64,000 nt of DNA. Source: Cristatella mucedo. Lineage: Eukaryota > Bryozoa > Phylactolaemata > Cristatellidae. Each line of letters opens with the position of its first letter. The first letter of the stretch is position 1. The stretch lies in assembly GCA_009760855.2 (NCBI GenBank), contig WPIO01000002.1, positions 8,989,501 to 9,053,500 on the forward strand, in the 5' to 3' direction. A program made the translations under genes and the position numbers. The notes under the pieces are model-generated. The model saw only the letters and a program-made list of their open reading frames with translations. It did not search any database and was not told the DNA's origin. Of this stretch, positions 47,513 to 59,359 are shown piece after piece.

Positions 47513-48618
47513 CACACTGTTTCCGAGGATCGGCTTGCTGGCCCAACGGCCGCATTCGCAGCCAAGCACTACTGAAAACAGTAGTGCTTATTCCTCAAGC
47601 TACTATAACTTCTTTAAGGCAGAGAGTGACTACGGGGCTTTGGGTTGCACGAGGACATGACTGGAAGTGGGAGAGATTTGCACGCATCTGTAGACTTGGT
47701 AGGAAGTCATGAGATGGACGAGCATAGTTTCTCTTTCGTAGAGGCAGCATTGCAGTCAAAACGAGCCAGATGTAAGATGAAGACTGTGAGGATTGCTCAG
47801 ATGCTCCAGGAGATCTTTCTATGGTCTCCGATGAACTGTAGGCGACCCACACTCTGCATCTTAATATCTTTCTATCGGCACCTCCTTGGCAAAGTTCTTG
47901 GTGGCAGTAGGATGCAAAAAATGATTCGGCCAGCTGACAGGTTTGACCAAACTTATAAAAGAGTTTTGGTCGTAACTTTGGAGAGGGCAGATGGGCCACA
48001 CTTACTGGCTGACTGGCGAATAGACGTTATGCGTGTCTTCTTGCACAACAGCAACTCAGAGCTGGTAGCACATACTAAGGACTGAATTTTGGCACCCAGT
48101 GGTCCCATGGTTAACCGACGAAGAAATGAAACTAGCTAGGTCTACTAAGCACTAGCTTCAGAAAGTATACAGAGGATCATTACTGAATGCCTATCGACAG
48201 GTGGAGATCATTATGTTAGAGTGTATACCCCAGCCTACGGCAGTGCATCCGCCTAACTGTTGTTGCTTGCCGGCACTAGGCAGGGGGCCCTGTTGTGTGA
48301 TGGTGTCTCCAGCAGCTTTTGTTCTAGTGGGAGTCTCGCGGAGACACAGCGGGGCGCACGTGGGCGGTCAACAAGACTCACTTGTTCCTCCGAATGGGCA
48401 TATATTTGGCAGCCCAATCAATCGCAGCAGATGACACGAAATATAACCCGAATTAGTGGCCGACCCTCCACAGATTCAACGGCTTAACTATTGGCCACAG
48501 GCGAGGCGCGTGCATTAGTGTCAGGCGCTTGGCTAATTACTGCAGAAGCATCAGGCACACACAACAGCCCCACCTAGGCCACCGAATCAAAGCTCAGCTT
48601 TCCGGTAGGCAGGCCGAA
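47513..48618. other. Intergenic, no recognised gene
   Basis: The longest open frames (47,645-48,085 plus, 146 codons; 47,595-47,999 minus, 134 codons) overlap on opposite strands and have no recognised motif. Neither can be called a gene. Confidence 0.35.
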
Positions 48619-48945
48619 TTTGAGCGTTAGATTGTTCCAATCTCTGCATAACCATTGTTTTGCCCATAAGTAGTATGTTGGTTTTGTCGTCATTCAATTT
48701 AAGAAAGTTTATTGTCATCTATGTGGGGAAGTCAGCAAAACATGCAGCAAGGGTGTCGACAGAATTTGACATGCCGGAGGGCTGGAAGGGATCAAAGCAA
48801 AGGTACAACTGAGCATCATCTGCATAAAAGTGAAAGCCTAGATTTTGCTTGGCGACCACTTCGGCAAGAGGGAGGCTATAAACTGTGAAAAGAATCGGAC
48901 CGAACAAAGAGCCCTGAGATACCACATACTTAAGTAGTCCCCTAA
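48619..48945 (-). mobile_element. Family 1 LINE, reverse transcriptase fragment (copy O)
   Basis: The minus strand reads VSQGSLFGPILFTVYSLPLA and HFYADDAQLYLCFDP, the PQGSxLGP and YADD boxes of a LINE reverse transcriptase, followed by NSVDTLAACF. Further downstream it has degraded RT sequence to about 48,620. It abuts an opposed LINE 3' end, so it is an internal fragment. Confidence 0.8.
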
Positions 48946-48946
48946 T

Positions 48947-49022
48947 TCCTTTGCAGCAAATGTAAAGCACCTAGAAAGACATTGAGTTTCACTGAGTGCG
49001 CTATATCAAGCGCATTATTATT
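48947..49022 (+). mobile_element. Family 1 LINE, 3' end only
   Basis: tttgcagcaaatgtaaagca, hairpin, and tail attattattactgttat. Inserted next to, and opposed to, the RT fragment. Confidence 0.75.
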
Positions 49023-49143
49023 ACTGTTATATAAATAAGGCTGTTAAATCAGCTAAGCTTTTTATTCCTTAGCTTTCCTTTGTTCGTTCACATCAATACA
49101 CTGGAGTATCTCACTAAGATAAGGATTGGACTATTAAAAAATA

Positions 49144-49312
49144 CTAGCTGATTTAACAGTCTCTTTTGTATAGCGACAGAAGAGCCTTTACAGCTATCAT
49201 CACAGCTTGCAGCTGCAACTAAGGTTCGCCCACTGCAGGATTCGAACCCACGACTTCGGGACCGAGGTCGTGAACAGCAGCTGCCTTACCTAGTGTGCCA
49301 TCACGACTCACC
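49144..49312 (-). mobile_element. tRNA-derived SINE, copy 3
   Basis: Same layout as copy 1 from ctagctgatttaacagtctc to the tRNA-like head (gtgagtcgtgatggcacact on the minus strand) with B box gggttcgaatcc and the hairpin acgacctcgg/ccgaagtcgt with one mismatch. Confidence 0.75.
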
Positions 49313-49564
49313 ATTGCAGAGCAGCGCCAGTGATTCCCTGGCGATATGAGAGGCGCTCAAGAAGGATTGGAGCAAAACAAACAGAAAAACTGTATCTTCG
49401 TCTGCATTCCTGATAAGGTCGCTATATAACCTCAGGGGTGGTGACTCTGTTGAGTGAGTAGACCTAAAACCGGACTCGAAATTACTTGTTGGGTCTGAAT
49501 TTTCAATATTAGTGCTCAGCTAGTCTAGTGCTACTCGTTCCCGTGGCTTTTTTGAGGAACAGTT

Positions 49565-49645
49565 AATAAAGAATAATAATAATAATAATAATGCATTTGA
49601 TAAAGCGCCCTCAGAGAACTTAATCTCTTTTTAGGCGGTTGAAAG
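49565..49645 (-). mobile_element. Family 1 LINE, 3' end only (copy P)
   Basis: AAT tail (49,573-49,590) and hairpin (gcgccctcagagaacttaat ... taggcgg), cut off after about 75 bases. Confidence 0.75.
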
Positions 49646-49924
49646 TACCCTAAGCAGAAGCTGCTTAAGTTCTCTTGGTTTGATGTTGCTTTCTTAATTA
49701 GTGGCCTAACTAACAACAGCCTCTTTTAAAGGTCCAGAGGCATCACCTGAGGCTGAGAACATATTTATTGCGACAGTTAAGCATGGCAGCAACAGATCTA
49801 TGCATCGTAGAAGTAGGACAGAGTGAAGATGGTCTAGAGGACTAGTAGTCTTCTTTGGCTGAGTGATTGATTTCAGGATGAGGTCACTAGTGGCCTACTT
49901 GAATGCAGACACTGAGATGCTGCA

Positions 49925-51165
49925 CGGAATTAATAATTATAATAACAAGGTATTTGATATACATCCCTCGGAGAACTCAATCTCTTTTTGGGCACTTTAC
50001 ATTTGCTGCAAATGAAGCACGGTCGAATGGTTAATAGTACCATGTTTGATAAACAGCAAGAATAACATGGTTAGGGGTGACATGCACAATGTCGGCATGC
50101 AAGTATGGTTAGTGGCAGCATGCACGGTGTCAGCACGCATAAGCACATAAAGGACGAGTCACAGGGATCCACTAAATGCTGCGATGAATAGATGCGTTTT
50201 TAGTTTACTTTCAAATGTTGACAAGTCAGGAGATGTCTTGACGAAAGTTGGGAATGAGTTTCAGGCTTTGGAAGCATACGAACTACAGGCATGGCTCCTA
50301 AAGAATTTCAGGTTTGCACGAGGTATTGGCAATCAATTAGATTCTGCAAAACGGGTGGTATGATTCTTGGCCTTGCAGAGGAGTAGATCTGATAGGTAGG
50401 CTGGAGCCAAAGAATGAAGTGACCTAAAAGTGAGTGACGAAACCTTGAAGTCGATGAGTTGCTTGACTGGGAGCCAGTGCAGGTCGGCGAGAAGCGGTGT
50501 GTGTGGCAACTGCGACGCTCACGACAGACAAGCCTAGTGCATAGTTTTGCAACAGCTGTAAGCATCTGAGTGCACAGGTCGGCAGACCAGCAAGCAAGGA
50601 GTTTAAAAAGTCAAGACGGGATTTCACATATTTATGGACCAATTTAGATGTGGTATCCCTGCCTAAAGAAGCCCGAATTTTTGCTATGTCATGAAGCTGA
50701 AAGTAGGCAGATCTGACTGTGGAGCTGATGTGGTTGTCTAATGAGAGGTCACTTTATGATACCCGGTTTCGTGCAGATTCAACACGAGATATGCTGGCAG
50801 AGCCGATTGTGAGTATTCGCCTTTTCAATTTCTGAGTCACAATGGGTTAGCTGATAACTACTGAGTTGGTGTTATCATCATTCAATTTAAGGAAGTTTAC
50901 TTTCATTCATGTGTGGATGTCATAAATACACGCAGCAAGGGAGTTGAGAGAATTCGACGTTCTTGACGGCTAGGATGGATCAAAGCAAAGATACAACTGA
51001 GCGTCATCTGCATAAAAGTGACACCCTAGAGATTGCACCTGGCATTCACATTTTGCAAGAAGTAAAGTAAAAACCATGAAACCAACTGGACCTAACCCGG
51101 ACCCTTGAGGTACCCCATATTTCAGTGGCTCCTTGGATGATCTTAGTCCATTCACATGAATCTTT
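49925..51165 (-). mobile_element. Family 1 LINE, copy Q1, from RT to 3' end
   Basis: On the minus strand the order is: RT boxes (YGVPQGSGLGPVGFMVF and CHFYADDAQLYLCFDPS, 51,130-50,975), the post-RT domain in several frames, ORF2 end (VHKYVKSRLDFLNSLLAGLP at 50,640), the 3' region, hairpin (49,965-49,995) and tail. Many frameshifts. Confidence 0.83.
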
Positions 51166-51345
51166 CACTAGATGACCACATCAGCTCCACAGTCAAGTCT
51201 GCTTACTTTCAGCTGCGTAACTTTTCCTGCCTGCTTAGACAGGCATACTGCATCCAACTTGGTCCATGAGTTCGTTACATCGCGTCCCAACTTCTGTAAC
51301 TCCCTGCCAGCAGTTCTTCTGGCCTGTGCAATCAGATGTGTCACC
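51160..51345 (+). mobile_element. Family 1 LINE, short internal fragment
   Basis: ctttcactagatgaccacat to ctgtgcaatcagatg matches the segment coding SLDDHISSTVKSAYFQ to LVHEFVTSRPNFCNSLP, in the opposite direction to the copies on both sides. The piece is either an inverted part of Q1/Q2 or a separate insertion; twin priming could produce it. Confidence 0.65.
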
Positions 51346-53215
51346 AACGGTTTCGAGGTTCTTACGAGGTATGGATAAACGATTCGAGTCGGAACAGTGG
51401 GTTGTACGATTCTTCGCCTCTTGGGTGAGTAGTTCTGATAGGTAGGCTGGAGCCAGGTAATGAAGAGACTTCAAAGTAAGCGACAGAACCTTCTTGCTTG
51501 ATTGGGAGCTAGTGCAGGTTGGTGAGAAGTGGTGTGACGTGGAAACTGCACCGCTCACGACAGACAAGCCTAGCTCCAGAGTTTTGTAACAACTGAGGCT
51601 CCTGATTGCACAAACCGGTAGATCAGCAAGCAGTGAGCTACAGAAGTCACAATGGGATGTCACAAATGTATGACCAATATAGATGCAGTATCCCTGCCTA
51701 AGCAAACCCGAATTTTAGCAATGATATATAGCTGAAAGACGGCAGACTTGACTGTGGAGCTGATGTGGTAATCTAATGCAAGGTCACTTTGGAACAATGC
51801 ACCTAGATTAAGTTCAGTCAACTGGAGATAGCTTAGTGAAGCCGATTTTGAGCGTTAATTTTTCCAATTTCCGAATCACTTAGTTAGCCCATAACTACTA
51901 AGTTGGTGCTATCATCATTCGATTTAAGAAAGTTTACTGTCATTCATGTGCGGATGTCATCAATACACGGAGCAAGGGAGTTGTGAGAATTCGACGGTGT
52001 GGCGGGCTGGGAGAGATCAATGCAAAGATACAATTGAGTGCCATCTGCATAGAAGTAAAAGCCTAGATTGTGCCTGGCGATCACATTGGCAGGAGGGAGA
52101 TTGGGAGAGTATAAACTGTGGAAAAAAATGCAAACCCAACACAGAGCTCTGAGGTACCTGTACTCAAGTGGTTCCTCGGATGGTCTTTGTCCATTCACAT
52201 CAATACTCTAGAGTGTGCATATGAGGTTCAACAATATATTTGTAGAACCTAGACTTGGCCTATGTTAGGATCGACTGATATGATCTACAGTGGTCTTCGT
52301 ATGCCTGACGATGGACAGTCAATTCTGATCTTGTATAGGGTTTTTCAAGCTTTTGCTTAGTAGATCTAATTAGTTTAATGCCTGAGGTAACCCAAAGGCC
52401 ATCTGGGCGAGGGTGCACACTACCCTTAGTCAGTGGTGCAAACTCGTTAAGCACATCAGCAAGTGTCGTGTTCTACCAATAATGACAGGTCGGATGGGGC
52501 TTAAGCAGCAAGAGGGAAGATACTTTTGCTCTGACAGCATCGATGTCGAGGTTCTTGAGGTTTTGCGATTCACTTACGATTTAAGATGCGTAGGAGGGCA
52601 CACACTGTAGATTGAACGAGATTGGCATTTGATCAGACGATCAGGATTCGGTAATAATAAGGGATGATGGCTTACACTTGTGGGAGAATATTTGATCTAG
52701 TGTGTGACCGTTGTTGCGAATGGGGTCATGAACATCAGCCACAAGAGAAAAAGAGTCAGTCAGTGCAAGAAAGCGGCACATAAGGCGTCAATTAAGTCGT
52801 CAAAATGAATATTGAAATCATCCATAACGAGGAAAAACCGATTTCTCGCTCACGGAATAATAATGATAATGATAATAATGCATTTGATATGGCCCCACCA
52901 GATCAGAGAAATCTCTGATAAATGAGGACTTGGTATCTGGTGGTTGATTGATTGCTACCACCATTGGCAGGTTGCTGTCGGAGGTTCTTAAAATAAGAGA
53001 TTCGAAAGACTTCGAGGGGTCTGCAAAGGCTTTGTAATCGAGGAAGGAAAGGGCTACCATGACGACTGTTCCTCCAGTTTTTATGGATCTAAGGGTATGA
53101 AAGAACGAGAAACCCGTCAGGGTGGCGTCGGTTATATTTGGACTGTTGGTCGATCTTCGCCAAGTCTCTGTTAAAGGGAGCGGGTTAAGATCGCCATGAA
53201 TGATCATCCTCTTTT
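51345..53215 (-). mobile_element. Family 1 LINE, most complete copy Q2 (endonuclease to C-terminus)
   Basis: Running on the minus strand: endonuclease domain (LTETWRRSTNSPNITDATLT, SNLPMVVAINQPP, 53,170-52,930), a linker with LNEFAPLTKGSVHPRP (52,450), RT with FYFYADGTQLYLCID (second Asp of YADD changed to Gly, near 52,050) and DDIRT, then the C-terminal domain (FVTSHCDFCSSLLADLPVCA). The 3' hairpin and tail are missing, so the end is lost. A short tail-like AAT insertion at 52,855-52,885 interrupts the endonuclease. It shows that family 1 encodes an apurinic-type endonuclease plus RT, as CR1/L2/Jockey elements do. Confidence 0.82.
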
Positions 53216-54650
53216 AGACAAGATCGTAAGACGCTAGCGATGGGGAAGCAATTAATATGTGAGGGGGGACTTTAATTTGTGCTAGAACTGGTATCGACTG
53301 TGTTTTAAGCAGGGCGGCCGGTGTCGGGTCATCTCCACGGCTGGGCTGCATTTTTTTTTAGCTTGGGTTAAATTAGCTAGCTGGGTTGTGCTGGAGGCCT
53401 GCAGGCCGGCTGCTAAAGCTCTTCAAGTAGTGCATCGACTATGTTCTTTTTTTTTAACGGCGATGCTACTGACCGGCATGCTTTTGGCATGGTGCTTGAA
53501 GCTATCGTGAAATGCTTAGCGAAAAATGTTTTCGGAGAGGTTAATGGGCCTCTCTGGGGGTAGGCGGCCGGTCAGTTTCCGGGAGAGGTTACCACTTTCA
53601 TAGAGAAGGCTGCCATATTTTAATGGGAGTGGTCTACAGAAAGGTCTGTCGGTCGGAGCACCTTCGCGAGAGTTTCAAACCAGGTTACCGGGAAGATTAG
53701 GGTAATAATACTAATGCGATATTTGTATAGCGTCCTAAGTGGGCTAAGTCTCCTTAGGCACTTGGCATACCCAGCAAATGAAGGCTGGCAGTTAGTTAGG
53801 AAGAGAACTGGAAAAGAATTGTTCGGTTCTTGGACCCTGGAACCCTTTGGCGGTCTAGTTCTGAGTCGGACTCTAGGAGTGGGGAGCTACAGACCTTTCT
53901 GGCTATGGAATTGCATGAACGTTTACCATTAACAATCAGCTTCGGTAGGCCAATAAAAAGGCACACCGGAACTGCAGAACCGGGTGGTTTTTCGTTCGGT
54001 TATATGTTTGACTGATCTGTAGATGGTCAAACAAGCATTGGTTTCGGGGTAGAACTGCCATCGCTGCCACGGGATCGAAATGGCATGGCTGGCAGCAGAC
54101 TATGCTGCTCCTTGATTACGGTTTTGGGGCTGCACGGGAGCTCAGTGCAGCCGAACTTCTCTTGCCTAAGACTTTGGCAGGGTTTGTGGTGAAGGAGCTT
54201 TGAGCCTGGAGGAGGTGAGGAGCAGAAGGCTTCCCCTTTTGCTCTAGTTTAGTAGCCCAATTAGGTGGGTGACCTCGAGCCAGTCGCAGTGCTGACGGCA
54301 GCTGTCAAACAAGCAATCCAAAAGCACGGGCACTCTCGGGCTGTTTATTACAGTGTCAGCATAAATAAAATACTGCCTGGAAGCACATCTTTCGGCATCG
54401 GTCAATAGACGAACGAGCAACTGCACGACGATACACTGCAGAGCAACACGATGCGCCGGATAGGCCGGCAACTCTTCAGTCCAGCCAGCAGTGACTAGAC
54501 AGCAGACGACAGACAGGGCTGCCAGTGCCGCAGGAATCACCAAAAAGAAAAAAAAATAGGCAGGAGGAAACGGCAGCGGTCGTCGATGAGGATGATGCAG
54601 GTCGATCTCTCGAAGCCTCACTCCACAGGGAGGGAGGGAGGGGACCGTCG
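53216..54650. other. Intergenic between LINE and RBR gene
   Basis: No gene recognised. Near 53,700-53,780 an AAT-like run and 'gcgatatttgtatagcgtcc ... ttaggcacttgg' resemble a LINE tail and hairpin of another family. A 125-codon minus-strand frame (54,621-54,244) lies just past the RBR stop and may be its 3' untranslated region. Confidence 0.35.
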
Positions 54651-54652
54651 CC

Positions 54653-55252
54653 TCACTTTCGCTGCCCTTTTCGGATACTGCATGCCGCCGCCGACGCTGC
54701 CGGCGGCTGCTTACAGTAGCCCTGGTAGGTGGCCACGAGGCGAACGAGAGAGCTCAGGCTTCGCTCGCCGCCCGCCGCCAGGCCGTCCAAGCGCCGCAGG
54801 TGGTGAGCGCTAGGCTGCGGCCCGTCGGCGGCGCCCAGCAGTCCGAGCAGCGCCTCGAGGCGCTCGAGCGCAAACGCTAGCCGCCCCAGCTCGGCTCGCA
54901 CCCTGTTCCGGATCTGCATCGTCGAGGCGACGGTGGCAGCAGCCGCCGTCGCACTGGCTCCCCGGTCCCCGGTGACGCCGATGGACGAGCCGCTGGCGGC
55001 AGAAGCGGCCGTCCGAGGCCCCATGACGAGACAGGCGAGGCTGTGCTCCACGACGTGGTGGGCTGCCAGCTTGAACGCGACCATCTTGCTCAGTCGCTCC
55101 CGAGCCTCGGCGAACAGCTCTCCGAGCAGTGGCAGCGAACGTGGCGCTGAGGACACTTGCGACAGGTATTCTCCGATTGTGTTAAGCTGCAGCGGCACAC
55201 CAGGCACGGAACCGTCGTGACGAGGGCGGTCAGCACGAGGATCAAACGACGA

Positions 55253-55292
<40 letters not shown>

Positions 55293-56694
55293 GATCTCTG
55301 CCGCTGCTGCCTCCACCGCTGGCTGTGCTTGCGAAGCGCTGACACGGGAGGCTGCTGCCGGAGCGCTGTGCAGCCGTCTGCAGAGTTGGTGAGGGCAGTG
55401 CAATTTAGGCAGCATGCCACCACACGCCGATCGGGGTTGCCACTGGGGTAACTGGAGGCCAGCGCCACTCTCCAAGGTGGGCAGAGAGCCGTAGGGCAGA
55501 GCAGTGACAGCGGAAGCCACGTGCTCGCACAGAGCCAGCTTGCCATGGAGTTCCACTCAGTTTTCTTTGCACCCAAGTGAACTTGGTCTCCTTGCTCTTA
55601 CGTGCTTTCAAAACTTACCTGTGCAAGATTCAATATAGGTCACTAACCAGGGGTTCTATTAAGGTCTTCTCGTTAGCTTTTGCACGCTTGTCTAAGCATG
55701 ACACCGTGCACATGCAAGTCATTAACCCTTAATTACTGTTTTCCTGCAAGGAGTTGCAAAGTGCATGGAAAGAGATTCATTTCTCTTAAGGGAACTATGG
55801 AAAACTAACTATAAAAAATGATTATTGTTATTAGCATAAAAAGCATATCTATGTCAGAGTGTGGGCACTGTGGTTATTGTGACCGCAAGCCACACAGCTC
55901 CCCTGTTCCTTTTCTTTTGGTGGATTTTATCTGCAACAACACGGGCACGCTTGGATTCACTTGTCGGTAACCTGCCAACGGCAGCGGAGGCAAGGACGGC
56001 GACAGCAGCAGACTCACCTTGATTCGGCCGAGCATGGCTGACAGCTTCCTTTGGAGGTGCCCCATCGTATCGGCCGACTTGTACATCCGGTTGCTGATTG
56101 CCTGGCTGGCAAGCAACGAGCCGTGAGACCACGTGAAGGTGGCGCTGAATTCGTGACTCTGCGCAATTCGACAGACGGAATGATGCGCCTCCGCCACAGG
56201 CCGACAGGCTGCACAGCGGGCAGCACGTGGCGCTCGAATGCTTAAACGTGCGTGCTTCACCTTGAGCGGGTAGGTGGCACTCGAATGACTCGTCACCTCG
56301 CAGGCGCACTCACCTGCGCTTCGACTGCCGGCAGCCGGCACGAGTTGACGTGCTCATAGAATCCACTGGAAGGCAGCACGGCCAGGCAGCGCCAGCAAAA
56401 GTGAGCCGAGCAGCGGGTGCATTGCATGTGATTGCAACCTATCCATTTCTCGATCGGATGGTGGCAGGCGGGACAAGGCTTCGTACGCACGTGCACCGAT
56501 GAGGCCACGGACGACGTGACCGTGAACAGCCCTGACCAAATGGAAAGGAGCATAGCAGGCACACTGCTCTGCACTGGGCAGCCGCTCGGGTCCACGCGAG
56601 CATGCAGAATCGGTAAGCCATTGCCCCTCCCCCTTTAGCACAGGATGGCCGATATATAAGCATATATAAAATACACAACCAAGCACACAGACAT

Positions 56695-56731
<37 letters not shown>

Positions 56732-59285
56732 GTACACACAATTCAGAGTGGAGAGAGTGAGCTGCGGGGCAGGCACCCACAGGGGTAGGGAGGCACTTAG
56801 CAGTCAGCATTGTCTCACCTTGCTGCTTCAGCATGGCGTGGTAGCTGCCAGCCTGGTCGCACGTCAGTGGCCAGTGCGGCTCGCTCAGGCACTCAAAGCA
56901 GAACGACTTGCCGCAGGTGCAGCTGATACACACCGCCTCACCACGACCTGACGAGCAGAGAGCCGCCACCACCCAGATGCCACAGCGAGTTCAACAATGG
57001 CAACAAACGGCGCACTGCGGCGCCAGCGAGACGTCTCGACAGAGCTCGGCAGCCTGAGAGCTCGGCGCCTTCTCGCTGTACCTTCGGTCTGAGGCCTCTC
57101 GCGCTGCACGCGGACCAGACGGCGGCAATATGGGTTGGGGCACCACTTGACGTTGCCTTGCTTCCACACCATGACCTCGGCCTGCTGCATCCGGTATCGC
57201 CAGACCACATCCGGTCCGCACAAGGCCAGCATGGTGGCATGGTCCACCAGGGCGCAGCATTGATGCTCCTAAGACAAGGCGAGCCAGCGCTTGGAGCGAG
57301 TGGCAGGAGGCTTGGCAGCTCGGCTAAAATGTGGCTTCACTTTGGAATGCTTAGGGTGGTTGGGAGACAGAGGTGGCATTTCCTGCATTTTCACCTACCG
57401 GACACTGCACAAGTGAGCAGCCGTCGGCGACCTTGCTTGTCAAATATGCCCGCCAGCAGTCCAGGCAGAAGGCGTGGCCGCATTGGGACAGTGCCAGTGC
57501 CCGGACGCCTGTGCTGCCGACTTGCTCGAAGCATGACCCGCACTGCGTCTGGCAGGTCGACAGTGAGCGCTGCGGCACGGCTGGAATGAGCACCAGATTC
57601 TCCGACGTGGCCTGCAGCAGCAGTAGGCATCTGCGGTGACGTCGCGGCCTGGCAGTGCTGTGAATGCTCGGACCACGCACTGCTGCCACGAGTCTCTCCC
57701 GTAGCACGCGATCAGACAAGCCACAGCCGGTGCCTGCACGCTGACCCGCAAGCTGACAGCACCAACCTTGGCATTACGCTCATTCTCCTCCTGCAGGCGG
57801 GCTACGTTAGCCAACAGCTCTTGCTGCACGTCGTCCAGCGTCAGACAGGCGACAGACCAGCCGCGGACGGCGCTCAGCAGGCCGAAGCTAATGACCTTGC
57901 CGCTAACGGCAGCACCCGAGACGTCGACCGACGCGGTGAAACTGCAACGGCATACAGCCGTTGCTCGGGCTGCACGCGCGTGTGGAAGGCGCTCGCCGCA
58001 GAAGGCGCAAGCCAAGCTGCCTCGATCAGTGCTCATTCAAAAAAGAATAGGTCACCACGCTGTAACCGTGACGGCAGATGCAACAGCTACTACCGTGGCA
58101 CAAGCCGCAGATGCGCGGACGCTTGAACAAAAACATGCGCTGCCTCTCGAATCCTTCAGCGAGCTTCACGTAAACGGAGAGCCGCCGGCGTGCGAGGGAA
58201 GGCCGCTTCACCGCCTCCGTCAGGCATTGGCGTGCCGGCCCGACTATGTACCGGTACGCCACTCGCACGGGTCGACTCACCGATCGTGAGGAAGCGACAG
58301 CAGAAAGGCCTCCGCTCTGTCGACCAGCTCCTGTACTGTGTACGTCGCGCCCGAGCTCAGAATACCAATCTCGACGTCCACTTTCAAGTTTGCAGACAGC
58401 CACACGCTGAACCGAACGACGGCCAGTCAGCATCAAACACACGACGACAGGTCGGCGGCGACGGCACGCATGCCCGCAGCGCTGAAACGTGCGCGCGCAC
58501 ACGCAAGCACACCTACCTGTAAGTGGTGCGTGAATCCGGCAGTCGCTGCACGACGAGGTAGGCACTGAGCTGACATCTGGCCCTCCGGCGGCAGCGGCAT
58601 GCCAGAGCAACTCGACGGCAAGTGTCGCGAAGCTCGACAGTGCACGTCCTCGGCTGGCATCCACACTCGCTGTACAGCTTGCCGAAAGTCCGCGACAGCT
58701 GCTGCATCACGTCGTCGTCGCCTCCATTATCGTCGCTGCAGCACGGAATCTGCACCACGACAGGAAGCGGTCCGGGGAGCGGCCATGCAGCCGGCGGCAG
58801 GACCGAGGCCACACGCTCGTTGCCGCCGGACGTGACTGGAGAATGCACACTTCCGGCCGAGGTGGGCCGAGCTCGTGCAGAGGCGGTGGCTGCTGCTCGA
58901 GGAGCAAGCGCTTTGCGCTCGCTGCCGCCACGGCCGATGCCGACGTCCTTGCTGCCAGCACGCGGGTGGTTGCAGCTCCTCCCGTGGCGTCCGACGCCCG
59001 AAAGCGAGCCGCCGCCGGGGTGGGTGCCGCCGGCGGCGCTAGCAGAGCATGAAGGGCCAGAGCCGCAGCCGAGCGGTTCAAGAGGCTCCAGGTGTGGCTC
59101 GGTCGAGGCGCAGCGCTCGATCGGCGGTGCCACGGACGGCACAGCGATCAATGCAAGCTCGTCGTCGGGCGAGTCCATTTCCGCGTCGGAACAATCGTAT
59201 GCCGTGCCACAGTCGTAGCAATCAAAATCTGAGTCGAATGCTCGGCCTTTGTTAGGGCTGGCCTGCTTTCGACTCTTTGCAGGAC
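54653..59285 (-). CDS. Ariadne-like RBR E3 ubiquitin ligase, multi-exon
   Basis: Minus-strand exons: about 59,285-58,517; 58,406-58,281; 58,016-57,399; 57,268-57,082; 56,947-56,819; 56,531-56,314; 56,158-56,018; 55,186-54,653 (stop). All junctions are GT-AG with matching phases. Order: acidic N-terminus ([19 protein letters not shown]), a long Ser/Gly/Ala-rich linker, a CxxC-bearing segment ([10 protein letters not shown]), RING1 (CGSCFEQV ... [14 protein letters not shown]), IBR ([37 protein letters not shown]) and RING2 ([25 protein letters not shown]). GCNHM holds the expected catalytic Cys. A helical Ariadne-type C-terminus follows. It should transfer ubiquitin through a Cys intermediate. 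About 880 residues as far as seen. Exon 58,016-57,399 needs a 29-base removal or frameshift at 57,612-57,640. CUL9- or ANKIB1-like identity is possible. Confidence 0.8.
55251..55290 (+). repeat. Poly-G tract, about 40 bases
   Basis: An almost pure run of G on the plus strand inside the last intron of the RBR gene, close to its 3' splice site at 55,187. Proline- or glycine-rich frames across it are artefacts. Confidence 0.97.
55640..55838 (+). mobile_element. Old family 1 LINE 3' remnant in the RBR intron
   Basis: ggttctattaaggtcttctc, then gcatgacaccgtgcacatgc and tgcatggaaagagattcatt ... aagggaactatgg with a TTATTGTTATTAG tail. Diverged, but in the order of the family 1 3' region. Confidence 0.5.
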
Positions 59286-59359
59286 CTTGACAGAGAGCCG
59301 TAAGAGCAACGATTAGCCGTGTGCCTGCTGCTAAAATACGGTAAACATGTGCCAAAAGG

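Noticed and set aside
47595-48085. Overlapping 134- and 146-codon frames on opposite strands as a new gene.
   Set aside because: No motif, no splice support, and both strands are open, so neither can be supported.
55157-55576. Proline-rich and glycine-rich proteins across the G tract.
   Set aside because: Artefacts of the homopolymer; the splice model places it in an intron.
58026-58280. Cys-rich minus-strand frame ([16 protein letters not shown]) as a zinc-binding part of the RBR protein.
   Set aside because: Phases of the flanking exons agree only if this segment is intron; the frame also ends without a usable donor.
54933-59218. Plus-strand frames up to 198 codons in the GC-rich region.
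   Set aside because: Shadows of the minus-strand RBR exons; no domain motifs.
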